51,798 nucleotides of DNA from Fibrobacter sp. (GCA_012523595.1 JAAYIG010000106.1:1-51798); one strand, 5' to 3'. Shown: positions 35,717 through 44,767, numbered from the stretch's first letter. The notes: a model not told the origin generated them from the sequence alone. Program-made: numbers and translations.

Positions 35717-36436
35717 ATGGTTACTGACCTTTTATCAAACTACACATCACCTGCGGGAAAAGAGTTTACTTTTGCCGCTGCTCGTTTTGCGGGCATAAAC
35801 CCTTCGAGCCATGTTCTTGATATGGGCTGCGGTTATGGAGACGGAGCCTGTAACATGGCTTCTGAATTCCGCTGCAGGGTTACTGCCTGTGATATCAGTG
35901 GAGAGAATATCGAGTTTGCCCGTCAGCTTGCGGTCGAACGGAATGTAAGCCATCTTATCGATTTCAAGACTCTGGATCTGCTCTCCGATACTCTTCCTGA
36001 AAACTCCTTTGATCTGGTTCTGGCTGAAGGCGGTGTTCTTTCATTCATTTCCAGGCGCAAGGGTTTAAGCCTCGCTTCATCACTGCTCACATCCAGAGGG
36101 TGGATGGCGTTTTCTGATCTTATACTTCTCTCGGATAAGGTTCCGGATGAGATATTAAGCATTTTTGAGAACGACAAGTACCACTATGAAACAGAGCATT
36201 CTTTCAGGAAACTTGTTTCTGAAATGAATATGGAGGTTCATTTTATGGCTCTGGTTCCACCCAGCGGCTGGGATAACTATTATGCGCACATGGCGCGAAG
36301 GATGGAAGACAGCAAAGGCTTCTTTGCTGATAAACGGATTAAACTTGCCTTTCATCGCGAGATTGATGTATTCTATCGCCTTGAAGGGTTCAAGCACGTC
36401 GGCTACTTATTCTGCATAACCCGCAAAAAAAAGTGA
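35717..36436 (+). CDS. SAM-dependent methyltransferase
   Basis: 239 residues. Class-I motif VLDMGCGYGDGACNMA (about 33-48), CDISGENIEFAR, LDLLSDTLPENSFDLVLAEGGVLSF (motif II region with AEG). It resembles ubiE/sarcosine-type small-molecule methyltransferases. It follows the MraY-like gene by 18 bases and is probably co-transcribed. The substrate is unknown. Confidence 0.8.
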   Translation: MVTDLLSNYTSPAGKEFTFAAARFAGINPSSHVLDMGCGYGDGACNMASEFRCRVTACDISGENIEFARQLAVERNVSHLIDFKTLDLLSDTLPENSFDLVLAEGGVLSFISRRKGLSLASSLLTSRGWMAFSDLILLSDKVPDEILSIFENDKYHYETEHSFRKLVSEMNMEVHFMALVPPSGWDNYYAHMARRMEDSKGFFADKRIKLAFHREIDVFYRLEGFKHVGYLFCITRKKK

Positions 36437-36440
36437 TCAT

Positions 36441-36456
36441 TGTGATCAAAATCACA
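36441..36456. promoter_or_regulatory. CRP/FNR-superfamily-like operator
   Basis: TGTGA-N6-TCACA, a perfect match to the CRP half-sites, in the extended form TTGTGATcaaaATCACAG. It begins four bases after the methyltransferase stop and 84 bases before the next ATG, a normal position for an activator or repressor site. Confidence 0.55.
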
Positions 36457-36539
36457 GTCGCCTCTTAAAAATGTAAATATATTGAAAGATAGCAGCACTA
36501 TAACACCTCGACCACAAAACCTTTTCTTAAGGAGGCTGT

Positions 36540-37376
36540 ATGAGATTATTCACCTTAATGGCTGCATTTTTGTGCACTGCTTCATCTGTGCTTGCACAGA
36601 TTCAGCCGGTCGTAACAGACAACCAGGGTGAAGGAAATGTAAACTGGGAGGAGCGGTTCATAGTCGCAACGGGCATTGGAGCACCTAATCCCGATTTGCC
36701 CGAATCTGCACAGAGACCTGCTGCCATAAGGGCTGCGCAAACTGTAGCACTCAGAAACGCAATTGAAACTGTTAAGGGAATCTTTATCAATTCCAGCACT
36801 ACTATCCGGAATTTTATGGTTGAAAACGATGAAATCACAAGCAGTGTCAGCGGCTATGTGAAGGGTTTTGAACAGGATGGTAGAATCAGGTACATGAACG
36901 ATGGCAGTGTCGAGGTGACCATGAAAGTGCCGCTTGACGGTATAGGTGGGATTGGTGAGATGGTGATGGGAAACAGCATCAGTGAAAAACCCGCTATCAA
37001 GAAGTTTGAAGGAGAAAAGGCTAAAAAAGAGACTGTGTTTACAGGTCTTATCATAAACTGCAAGGGGCTAAATATCAAACCGGCTCTGAGTCCTCGTGTT
37101 ATCGATGAATCCGGCCGTGAGGTTTACGGAAGCGCCTATGTTTCGCGCGAATGGGCAATCAAAAATGGAGTGGTCGGATATGCCAAGGAAGTGGAGAAAG
37201 CGACTAAACAGGTTGATCGTATCGGCAAAACTCCGGGTCAGATAAAGGCTGTGAAGGCTCATGGGGAGAACAGCACCGATATAGTAATCTCCAATGATGA
37301 TGCGGCAAGCGTAAGAAGTGCAGCGGCAAACCTGAAATTTCTCTCGGAATGCAGAGTTCTCTTTGTCATAGACTAA
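36540..37376 (+). CDS. Exported LPP20-like protein
   Basis: 278 residues. The signal peptide ends near VLAQ (residue 20); no lipobox cysteine follows. Residues 40-130 hold the LPP20-type block: FIVATGIGAPNP, QRPAAIRAAQTVALRNAIE, then SVSGYVKGFEQDG and VEVTMKVPLDG. The C-terminal part (TGLIINCKGLNIKPALSPRVIDESGREVYG) is seen in related exported proteins. AAGGAGG lies six bases before the ATG. It is followed 13 bases later by the TPR-SLH lipoprotein, and the pair is bounded by a CRP-like site and a terminator. Confidence 0.75.
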   Translation: MRLFTLMAAFLCTASSVLAQIQPVVTDNQGEGNVNWEERFIVATGIGAPNPDLPESAQRPAAIRAAQTVALRNAIETVKGIFINSSTTIRNFMVENDEITSSVSGYVKGFEQDGRIRYMNDGSVEVTMKVPLDGIGGIGEMVMGNSISEKPAIKKFEGEKAKKETVFTGLIINCKGLNIKPALSPRVIDESGREVYGSAYVSREWAIKNGVVGYAKEVEKATKQVDRIGKTPGQIKAVKAHGENSTDIVISNDDAASVRSAAANLKFLSECRVLFVID

Positions 37377-37389
37377 TAACGGAGGAAAG

Positions 37390-38580
37390 ATGAAAACACT
37401 TAGATTGCTTTTAGTTGCCGGAATTGCCCTTGGTATGATTGCCGGTTGTGCACCGAAAGCCAGAAAAGCCGGCGGGAAGATGGATGATCCGCCAACTCAT
37501 TACAAACAGGGAATGAAGTACTGGGATATGGGCAAATATGCCCAGGCTGAAGAGGAATTCAACCTGGCAAAATCTCTTGATCCCAAATATGCTCCTGCCT
37601 ATGCCGGTCTGGCACTTACGACTGCCCAGAAAGCATCAACTGCATCAGATGCAGAAACTGCCAAAAATGGGTTCAAGGAGGCAATCAAGCTGGCAGACAA
37701 GGCTCAGGAACTGAATTCTGAACTTCCTCTGGTGTTTATTGCCAAAGCAATTGTGATCACAATGCAAAACGAGGGAATACCGGTTAAAGAGTGGCTTCGG
37801 GATGTAGAAAAGCAGTATGAAAAGGCTCTCAAGCTTGATCCGGAAAACTCTGAATGTTACTACAGAAGAGGTGTTTGCTATAAAAAGGCCTATGAATTTT
37901 CAAAAGCAGTAAATGATTTCAGGAAAGTGCTCGATCTCAACAAGGAATTCACTCAGGTAGCAAATGAGGAGTGGGAACTTGTACAGAAGATCGAACGGGC
38001 AGCGCCTGGAACCGATGTGGGAAAGAAAATCGCTCTGGTGGAAAAAATCGGACGGGCCGACCTGGCTGCACTTTTTATCTCTGAACTGAAAATTGACAAA
38101 TTGGTAACAAAGAAGAGACCAGCCAATTACGATACAGATTTTGAGGCTCCGACCGATCAGCGTGAAATGAAAGTTGACAGCGTGGTCTCGATGCCGGCTG
38201 TTACGGATATTGATAACCACTGGGCTAAAAATTTTATCACCGATATAGTGGAACTCAATATCCGCGGACTCGAACCCTACCCTGACCACACCTTTCATCC
38301 TGATCAGCTCGTAACCAGAGGTGAATACGCGCTGGTTGTGGAGGAAGCTCTTATTGCTATCCTTGGTGATGCCTCCATTGCCACAAAATACGTAGGGACA
38401 GACAGCCGTTTCCCTGATGTCAATGCAAGCCACCCGGTTTACAATGCTATATGTAATGCGGTGGATAAAGGGGTTATGGATGCCGCTATGGATGGAATGT
38501 TTGGCCCGGATAAGCCTGTATCCGGCCCGGATGCACTGCTTGTAATAAGGAAACTGAAAGATTTAAATAAAATCGAATAA
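37390..38580 (+). CDS. Lipoprotein with TPR repeats and C-terminal SLH-type domain
   Basis: 396 residues. Signal peptide with a good lipobox, MIAGC (Cys 20 or 21). TPR-like helices span about 36-195 (HYKQGMKYWDMGKYAQAEEEFNLAK, then ECYYRRGVCYKKAYEFSKAVNDF). Residues 275-396 contain one clear SLH unit (DIDNHWAKNFITDIVELNIRGLEPYPDHTFHPDQLVTRGEYA) and a second, FPDVNASHPVYNAICNAVDKGVM...FGPDKPVSGPDAL. GGAGG precedes the ATG. It may tether the outer membrane to the cell-wall layer and act as a protein-binding scaffold. Confidence 0.85.
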   Translation: MKTLRLLLVAGIALGMIAGCAPKARKAGGKMDDPPTHYKQGMKYWDMGKYAQAEEEFNLAKSLDPKYAPAYAGLALTTAQKASTASDAETAKNGFKEAIKLADKAQELNSELPLVFIAKAIVITMQNEGIPVKEWLRDVEKQYEKALKLDPENSECYYRRGVCYKKAYEFSKAVNDFRKVLDLNKEFTQVANEEWELVQKIERAAPGTDVGKKIALVEKIGRADLAALFISELKIDKLVTKKRPANYDTDFEAPTDQREMKVDSVVSMPAVTDIDNHWAKNFITDIVELNIRGLEPYPDHTFHPDQLVTRGEYALVVEEALIAILGDASIATKYVGTDSRFPDVNASHPVYNAICNAVDKGVMDAAMDGMFGPDKPVSGPDALLVIRKLKDLNKIE

Positions 38581-38606
38581 GTGTTCTATCAGTTCGAAAA
38601 AGACAT

Positions 38607-38643
38607 GCGCCCATCAGGAATTCACCGATGGGCGCTTTTTTTT
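38607..38643 (+). terminator. Strong Rho-independent terminator
   Basis: A perfect 9-bp stem (gcgcccatc / gatgggcgc) with an 11-base loop is followed by eight T. It lies 26 bases after the TPR-SLH gene. On the minus strand the hairpin is followed by a five-T run, so it may also serve the convergent gene. Confidence 0.9.
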
Positions 38644-38686
38644 GGTGCTTTTTGTTCTGTTGTGAGCCGGTAGAATTCAGCTCCAA

Positions 38687-39781
38687 TTATCTGATATAAT
38701 CAACTTTTCGGCTGAATACGCTTTCTCCGTTGTTGACTCTTATCATATAGGAGCCTGGTGAGACGAACGCTCCGGACTGATCCCTTCCATCCCAGAAAAG
38801 ATTTCTTGAATTACCGGGAATGATTTTTCTGACCTGGGTTCCATCGATTGAATAGATCTCGATCTGCAGTTTTTTATTGTCTGTGAATCCTGGAAGGATC
38901 TGAACTCTTTCCCTGAATGGATTAGGGTAAACTTGAATGGATTTTCCGCTTTTGTTTACAAGCGGATTTCTTGCAGAGGTTCCTGTAATGGTAATCCGTC
39001 CTGAAACCATATCACCACCATCATCAGTGAATCCTGTGCCAACTGATGCTTTGGGCATTTTGCCTGTCTTTCCATAGTAGTATAAAGTGTAATTTCCCTG
39101 ATTTGGAGGTGTAATGATTTTGGCAAAAAGAAAAATGGGGATGACTTTTATGCCGATACTATCGACTTCGATTGGAAACAGATCCAGTTCTGCTTCGTCA
39201 ATATCAAAACCCTCGTTTTCAGCAAGATCAAGAATGGAGTCAAAGCTAAATGCTGTATCCATTTTACTTCCTGCTTCAATTGAAATATTTATGTCTGAGC
39301 TGAACCCCTTCCAATGATCGATATCATCGGTATTGATGGTCGTTTCGGTTCTTTCCTGGTCATGAACAGTGACAGTGCGTCCGGAAAATGCAGCTTCAAG
39401 TCCTCCATCTTTAATCATCGGTTTTTTCTTCTCAGAGAAGACTTCGAGAGAATCCATTATCATCTGTTCCAGAACTTCCGGATCCTCGATCGATAATAAT
39501 GTTTTGATGTTTAAATCCTTTGGGTCATAGTAATCTAATGAGAGGACCTCAAACTGATCAGAAAAGCCAATGAGCACATGCAGGCTGTCACGAACTACCG
39601 GGAGAATAGCAGTTGATGAATTAGTTACGTAGTTATAAGCTGTGCTGAATAAAACATCGATTGTATCGCCTTGTTTGGCCTGGGATGGATGCTCGATGAT
39701 CTCCACTCTGTCGATGCTGCACCCAGTCAGGAGCGAAAGTGCCAAGGCGACAGAAGCGCTCAGCGCCAGAAACCTGTTCAT
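38687..39781 (-). CDS. Lipoprotein with C-terminal sorting-type (T9SS/FlgD-like) domain
   Basis: 364 residues. The lipobox LLTGC is at about residue 21, with GGAGG before the ATG. The middle is not recognised. The last 80 residues read VYPNPFRERVQI, then LQIEIYSIDGTQVRKI, WDGRDQSGAFVSPGSYMIRV and FSRKVDYIR, the pattern of FlgD-like Ig/type-A C-terminal sorting domains. A lipoprotein signal together with such a C-terminus is an unusual pairing: it suggests either anchoring at the periplasmic face with an Ig-like end, or surface export. Confidence 0.75.
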   Translation of the reverse strand: MNRFLALSASVALALSLLTGCSIDRVEIIEHPSQAKQGDTIDVLFSTAYNYVTNSSTAILPVVRDSLHVLIGFSDQFEVLSLDYYDPKDLNIKTLLSIEDPEVLEQMIMDSLEVFSEKKKPMIKDGGLEAAFSGRTVTVHDQERTETTINTDDIDHWKGFSSDINISIEAGSKMDTAFSFDSILDLAENEGFDIDEAELDLFPIEVDSIGIKVIPIFLFAKIITPPNQGNYTLYYYGKTGKMPKASVGTGFTDDGGDMVSGRITITGTSARNPLVNKSGKSIQVYPNPFRERVQILPGFTDNKKLQIEIYSIDGTQVRKIIPGNSRNLFWDGRDQSGAFVSPGSYMIRVNNGESVFSRKVDYIR

Positions 39782-39931
39782 AGGACCTCCTTTTTTTAAT
39801 TTCTGCTCACAGGGATGTGTCGATTGCTCTCCGGCAAATCACTATTACCAAGGTTATAAGTGCATCAATATAATGATACACTAAAGAATAAATTTTTTCA
39901 GTGGGAAAGTAAAGCCAGGGTAAAAACAGGA

Positions 39932-39977
39932 GCAAAAAGAAAGCTGCGCCGTCTTATTTAAATCAACGGAGCAGCTT
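39932..39977 (-). terminator. Rho-independent terminator of asd
   Basis: Minus-strand arms aagctgctccgt and acggcgcagctt pair over 12 bp with one mismatch, followed by TTTCTTTTTGC. It begins about 12 bases after the asd stop. Confidence 0.75.
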
Positions 39978-39988
39978 CAAATCCAGAT

Positions 39989-41110
39989 TCAGCCAATATT
40001 AAGGTGCTCAAGAACAATTTTCAGTATTCTTCTGACAGGTTCTGCCGCACCCCAGAGAAGCTGATCACCTACAGTGAAAGCTGCGATGTATCCGGGGCCA
40101 AAATTCATTTTCCGGAGCCTCCCGACAGGCACAGAAAGAGTACCTGAAACCGCTGCCGGCGATAACTCCTTCAGAGTCGCCTCTTTGGTATTGGGAATGA
40201 CTTTCACCCACTCATGATCAGAGGAGATCATGGCTGTGATCTCGTCCAGAGGAATGTCTTTGGTCAGTTTGATTGTCAATCCCTGGCTGTGACAGCGCAT
40301 TGCGCCTACCCTGCAGCAGATACCATCAACAGGAATCGGAGTTTTACTGCCAAGAATCTTGTTTGTTTCCGAGCATCCCTTCCATTCCTCCCTTGTCTGG
40401 CCGTTTTCCATGGGTTTGTCAATCCACGGGATCAAACTTGCTGCCAGTGGAGCACCAAAATTCTGTACCGGTATCCTGCCGCTTCTCAGTTCAGCTGTTA
40501 TAATTCTATCAAGCTCAAGAGCGGTCGTCCCGGGGTTGGACAGGCTGCTTTTCACTGCATCACTCAGATGAGACATCTGGGATAACAGTTCAATCATGTT
40601 TTTTGCGCCGGCCCCCGATGCTGCCTGATAGGTCATCGATGAGATCCATTCAATCAGATTGCGGCGGAAGAGTCCCGCGAGTCCCATCAGCATCAGACTC
40701 ACAGTACAGTTCCCGCCGACAAAATCTTTTACTCCGGCTTTCAGCCCCTTTTGGATCAGATCGCCATTAACCGGATCAAGCACAATAATACTCGATTCCC
40801 GCATTCTCAAAGCTGATGCAGCATCGATCCAGTAGCCCTTGAAACCGGCTGATCTCAATTTATCGTAGATTTCATTGGTGTAATCTCCGCCCTGACAGGA
40901 GACAATTACATCCAGTTTCGAGAGTTCCTCTATGTTGTAGGCATCCTCGAGAGGTGGGATGTCAAAACCCAGCGAGGGTCCCTTGCCGCCAACCTGAGAT
41001 GTGGAAAAGAAAACCGGATCGAATCCTTTGAAATCTCCCTCTGCCATCATCCTTTCCATCAGCACCGAACCCACCATGCCGCGCCAGCCTGCAAAACCTA
41101 CCCTGATCAT
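39989..41110 (-). CDS. asd: Aspartate-semialdehyde dehydrogenase
   Basis: 373 residues of the enterobacterial-type branch. The NADP loop is GFAGWRGMVGSVL. The catalytic cysteine is in GGNCTVSLMLMGLAGLF, and the substrate-binding RVGAMRCHSQ with its histidine follows. It reduces aspartyl phosphate to the semialdehyde, feeding lysine/diaminopimelate, threonine and methionine. Single gene with GAGAGGA before the ATG. Confidence 0.96.
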   Translation of the reverse strand: MIRVGFAGWRGMVGSVLMERMMAEGDFKGFDPVFFSTSQVGGKGPSLGFDIPPLEDAYNIEELSKLDVIVSCQGGDYTNEIYDKLRSAGFKGYWIDAASALRMRESSIIVLDPVNGDLIQKGLKAGVKDFVGGNCTVSLMLMGLAGLFRRNLIEWISSMTYQAASGAGAKNMIELLSQMSHLSDAVKSSLSNPGTTALELDRIITAELRSGRIPVQNFGAPLAASLIPWIDKPMENGQTREEWKGCSETNKILGSKTPIPVDGICCRVGAMRCHSQGLTIKLTKDIPLDEITAMISSDHEWVKVIPNTKEATLKELSPAAVSGTLSVPVGRLRKMNFGPGYIAAFTVGDQLLWGAAEPVRRILKIVLEHLNIG

Positions 41111-41206
41111 ACTATTCCTCTCAGTTGAAATAAGATGTAAGTAAAAAAATAATTAAAGGGGATGAGGAAAACGGACTGTCTTTTTTGGAGGAGAGAGTAC
41201 TCGAAG

Positions 41207-41241
41207 GAGATGAATAGCGCAACGCTGCGCTTATTCATCTC
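41207..41241. other. Long hairpin overlapping the stop of the small membrane protein gene
   Basis: gagatgaatagcgca (41207-41221) and tgcgcttattcatctc (41226-41241) pair over about 15 bp with one bulged base and a four-base loop. The right arm covers the last codons and stop of the gene at 41231-41698. No T-run follows, so it may be an mRNA-stability element or a weak terminator. Confidence 0.55.
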
Positions 41242-41698
41242 TCATGGAAACTGGTGCAGCAAGAATCTCAGACCAGATTATCGCGTTTCTGAGCTCATTG
41301 TAGGAGACTGCAGGACCGGTAACCGGTTCCTCTTCCATTTCAGGTGCCCTGGATGGTCTTTTTCTTTCGACCCTTTCCACTCTTTCCTGAACCTGTTTTT
41401 CCACCGGCTTTTCCGGTTTGGTCTTTTCTTCAACATGTTCAGGAGAGGGAATTTCCGGTGGAGGCAATACCCCCATCTCCTGAAAGATGGCCTCCAGAGT
41501 CTTTTTCAGCTGATCGGTTGCCCGGGGCTCGCTTTCAACCTGTTTTTCCGAAGAACTGGGTTTCTGGTAAGATGGGCTGGGGCCTGATTTTGCTGGCGGA
41601 CGCTTCTTTTTTGTACTTGCTGCTATCGAAATGATAATCCAGATCACGAAGAATATGACTGGAAGAAGAGTCTCGAACAGATCAAATGGATTGCCCAT
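41231..41698 (-). CDS. Membrane-anchored proline-rich small protein of the FloA/NfeD cluster
   Basis: 155 residues. One N-terminal membrane segment (LLPVIFFVIWIIISIAAS), then a Pro/Glu/Lys-rich cytosolic part with charged helices (QLKKTLEAIFQEMGVLPPPE; EKQVQERVERVERKRPSRA) and a short conserved-looking C-terminus (ELRNAIIWSEILAAPVSMRDE). Downstream of floA by 42 bases on the same strand. Family not recognised. Confidence 0.7.
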   Translation of the reverse strand: MGNPFDLFETLLPVIFFVIWIIISIAASTKKKRPPAKSGPSPSYQKPSSSEKQVESEPRATDQLKKTLEAIFQEMGVLPPPEIPSPEHVEEKTKPEKPVEKQVQERVERVERKRPSRAPEMEEEPVTGPAVSYNELRNAIIWSEILAAPVSMRDE

Positions 41699-41740
41699 AA
41701 ACGTGGACCTTTCGGTTCAGATCATTCTGAATTTCAGTGA

Positions 41741-42724
41741 TTAGATCTTATCCTTTTCTGCATTTTTAGGAGGCTGGCTTATGGATTCTCTCATCTGAGT
41801 ATCAGCCATGACATTTTTCATGTGGTAATAATCCATGACTCCCAACTGGCCCTTTCTGAATGCCTCTGCCATAGCCAGGGGTATTTCCGCTTCAGCCTCG
41901 ACTACTTTAGCTTTCATTTCCTGCACCATAGCCTTCATCTCCTGCTCGGCTGCGATAGCCATGGCGCGGCGCTCCTCTGCTTTAGCCTGCGCGATTTTCT
42001 TGTCTGCTTCAGCACGATCGGTTTCCAGTTCCGCTCCGATATTTTTTCCAACGTCAACATCGGCAATATCGATTGAGAGGATCTCAAAAGCTGTTCCCGC
42101 GTCAAGTCCCTTCTCAAGCACCCTCTTGGAGATGGAGTCGGGGTTTTCAAGTACCTGTTTGTGAGTGGCTGCTGATCCTATTGTGGTAACGATTCCCTCT
42201 CCGACCCTTGCCAGTACAGTTTCCTCACCCGCTCCTCCAACCAGCCTGTCGATATTTGCTCTTACAGTAACTCTTGTAAGAGCAGTGAGCTGGATTCCAT
42301 CCTTGGCAACAGCCGCAACCCTTGGGGTCTCGATAACCTTGGGATTTACGCTCATCTGTACTGCTTCCAGCACATTTCTTCCAGCAAGATCTATTGCAGC
42401 AGCGCGTTTAAAAACCAGCGGGATATTGGCTTTGTCAGCAGCGATAAGTGCCTGAACAACACGGAGTACATTTCCACCGGCCAGGTAATGGGATTCCAGA
42501 GCATCAGTGGTGATCTCTATTCCTGCCTTCACGGCCATGATTTTTGATTCAACTATCAGTTTTGGGGGAACTTTCCTGAAACGCATAAAGACGATATTGA
42601 ACAATCCGACTCTGGCCCCGGAGATAAGAGCCTGCATATAAAGGGAGATTGCGGAACCTACAAAGAAAAACAATACCAGACCAGCGACGATTAGTAGAAT
42701 TAAGAGTATACCGTTGATTGACAT
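41741..42724 (-). CDS. floA: Flotillin-like protein FloA
   Basis: 327 residues, the full length of the FloA/YqfA family. An N-terminal hydrophobic hairpin ([20 protein letters not shown]) is followed by an SPFH-like domain ([28 protein letters not shown]) and an Ala/Glu-rich coiled coil ([21 protein letters not shown]), ending in a QPP..KDKI tail. FloA scaffolds membrane microdomains. It is placed after two NfeD-family genes, its usual partners. Confidence 0.95.
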   Translation of the reverse strand: MSINGILLILLIVAGLVLFFFVGSAISLYMQALISGARVGLFNIVFMRFRKVPPKLIVESKIMAVKAGIEITTDALESHYLAGGNVLRVVQALIAADKANIPLVFKRAAAIDLAGRNVLEAVQMSVNPKVIETPRVAAVAKDGIQLTALTRVTVRANIDRLVGGAGEETVLARVGEGIVTTIGSAATHKQVLENPDSISKRVLEKGLDAGTAFEILSIDIADVDVGKNIGAELETDRAEADKKIAQAKAEERRAMAIAAEQEMKAMVQEMKAKVVEAEAEIPLAMAEAFRKGQLGVMDYYHMKNVMADTQMRESISQPPKNAEKDKI

Positions 42725-42803
42725 ACACGGTCCTTTCCTTGTGGTTATGTGTGACCTTGATTATCTGATTAAGAGATTTTCCTGGTTTAAGCCAGAGAAA
42801 AGA

Positions 42804-43313
42804 TTATTGTTCAGTTGGTAATTGCGACTCTGGTACAACTTTCTTTCTAACTACTATTCTGTTTCCATCTACAAGGACTATTTCAAGAACAGTCCCTTTT
42901 TCTACATATTCCCCTTTACTTACAACATCGTATTTTTTCCCCTCTACAAGGGCGGTTCCTGCGGGGCGTAAATCGGTGATTGCAGTTCCCTCTTTTCCTT
43001 TCAGTCCAGCCCATTCCGGCGGCTGCGAAACCCCGCCGGTCTTACTGTCAATAGATTCTTTCAAGGCAACCGGTGATGCTGCCAGCATTTTGATACCGAC
43101 TATTAAAAGTATCGGAAGAGTCAGTATGTCAATTACCACGAAGGCAATACCGGCTGAAACAGAGATCCCGGTAAAGACTATATACAAAGAATACCCAAAA
43201 AGGCCCAGAGCAGCTATACCGAGCAATCCTCCTGAAGGAAGGATGAATTCCAGTATTATTACCACGACACCAATCAGTTGAAGCACTATTGGCCAGAACA
43301 ATCCACCACTCAT
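42804..43313 (-). CDS. Short NfeD-family membrane protein
   Basis: 169 residues. Three hydrophobic segments at the N-terminus (VLQLIGVVVIILEFILP; GIAALGLFGYSLYIVF; FVVIDILTLPILLIVG) and a C-terminal OB-fold (KEGTAITDLRPAGTALVEGKKYDVVSKGEYVEKGTVLEI). It lacks the ClpP-like protease domain. The TAA of the upstream NfeD gene overlaps its ATG by one base (TAATG). It acts with FloA at the membrane. Confidence 0.9.
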   Translation of the reverse strand: MSGGLFWPIVLQLIGVVVIILEFILPSGGLLGIAALGLFGYSLYIVFTGISVSAGIAFVVIDILTLPILLIVGIKMLAASPVALKESIDSKTGGVSQPPEWAGLKGKEGTAITDLRPAGTALVEGKKYDVVSKGEYVEKGTVLEIVLVDGNRIVVRKKVVPESQLPTEQ

Positions 43314-44767
43314 TACTGCTCCTTTGAGACAACAGTCCGGCTGCCTCTAACCTCTACTACTGTTATTTTTTCACCTTTTTCCACGAATTCACCGTCCGTA
43401 ATTACATCCCAGGTTTCTCCATTGATCAAGGCCTTTCCAGATGGGCGGAGGGCGGTTACCACTTCACCCCGGTCACCCGGAAGGAGAGTTGTTCCGGTAT
43501 CCGGGTCACTTCTGGCATCGCCCAGGTCTGCCTTGAGATACGGCCCGTTTAAAACTGTGCCGAGGCGGGGAAATACATACCGGAAGAAAAGAAGGATCAG
43601 TACAATCGACCCCACAAAACTCAAAAGAACCATGGTCAGATTTCTGATCAATTGTTTGGCCTGCCAGGGAAATTCCGGTTTGGGAATAACAAAATCCTGG
43701 AATGAAAGGACGATCCCCAGTATCAAAAAGGCTATTCCTGCAAATCCTGCTATTCCGAAACCAGGCAATACAAAGATCTCTATTGCCAGAAGCACTACTC
43801 CAATAACCATGATCAATAGTTCTGTGTAATCCGCAAGCCCAACCATGTATTGACCGAAGAAGACCAGACCAAGACAGATTATTCCTATAATCCCCGGAGC
43901 ACCAAAACCTGGTGTGCGCAGTTCAATGTAGAGGGCGGAGAAACCAATCATGATCAGAACAGGGGCTATTATACTGATGTACCTTACGAAGGATTCGGAC
44001 CAGTTCTGAGATATTCTTACTACCTCCAGGTCACCATAACCCAGTTTCATGAGCATCTCCTGCAGATCTGAAACGCTCATCTCCGAAAAACCGAGTTTCA
44101 CCGCCTCAACATCATCCATGGTTAGAAGTTCACCTTTATTTACAACAGTTTTTTTGGAGATGATCTGTTTTTTCAGTGCAGGATCAAGTTCGGAGAACCC
44201 TGTGGAGTCCAGGTACATGGTTGTATCTTTGAAACGAATCTCATACACTTCCATTTCCGCAGTAACCATCGATTCAGTCAGAGTTTCAGGGTACCCGTTT
44301 CTTTTTGCCAGGGTGCGGAATTTTGCCCTGATCGGCGATTGATACTTCTCTCCCAGCATCTTCGGCTCCCCGCTACCGGACATGGTCAAAGGAGCCACAT
44401 CTCCTATGGTGGTGGCATTTTTCATCACCAGTCTGTTGCTCGCAAGCGCGATCAGTGCGCCCGCGGAGATTGCTTTGGTTTTCACATAGCAGATAGTGCT
44501 GTCTTTTACATTCATTATGGTATCGACTATCTGAAATGCAGCATCGACCTGCCCTCCAAAAGAATCCATCTCAAAAACGATGATTCTTTCAGGGTATTTC
44601 CTGCTGTCTCTGAGGGCTCTGGAGATAAATGCTGCCATTCCCGGATCAACTGTGCCTTCAACCGGGATTACTACCACAACAGGCTTTCCAGGGTTACCCT
44701 GAATGCTGTCTTCTCCGGCAACTGTGAAGCAGATCAGAAAAGCGAGCAGAAAAGGAAGAATAATCAT
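43313..44767 (-). CDS. Long NfeD-family protein with ClpP-like membrane protease domain
   Basis: About 484 residues from the ATG at 44767 (GAGGA upstream; the ATG at 44788 lacks a site). A signal peptide is followed by a ClpP-class serine protease domain: VVVIPVEGTVDPGMAAFISRAL, FEMDSFGGQVDAAFQIVD, the nucleophile serine in KTKAISAGALIALAS and the general-base lysine in MLGEKYQS. Four to five membrane helices (about 270-385) and an OB-fold (GEVVTALRPSGKALINGETWDV) follow. NfeD proteases cleave membrane-protein tails such as stomatins; with FloA they form a membrane quality-control unit. Confidence 0.93.
   Translation of the reverse strand: MIILPFLLAFLICFTVAGEDSIQGNPGKPVVVVIPVEGTVDPGMAAFISRALRDSRKYPERIIVFEMDSFGGQVDAAFQIVDTIMNVKDSTICYVKTKAISAGALIALASNRLVMKNATTIGDVAPLTMSGSGEPKMLGEKYQSPIRAKFRTLAKRNGYPETLTESMVTAEMEVYEIRFKDTTMYLDSTGFSELDPALKKQIISKKTVVNKGELLTMDDVEAVKLGFSEMSVSDLQEMLMKLGYGDLEVVRISQNWSESFVRYISIIAPVLIMIGFSALYIELRTPGFGAPGIIGIICLGLVFFGQYMVGLADYTELLIMVIGVVLLAIEIFVLPGFGIAGFAGIAFLILGIVLSFQDFVIPKPEFPWQAKQLIRNLTMVLLSFVGSIVLILLFFRYVFPRLGTVLNGPYLKADLGDARSDPDTGTTLLPGDRGEVVTALRPSGKALINGETWDVITDGEFVEKGEKITVVEVRGSRTVVSKEQ

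Noticed and set aside
36482-36504. TTGAAA/TATAAC promoter for the LPP20-like gene
   Set aside because: The spacing is only 11 bases, too short for sigma-70; a promoter must be present but I cannot place it.
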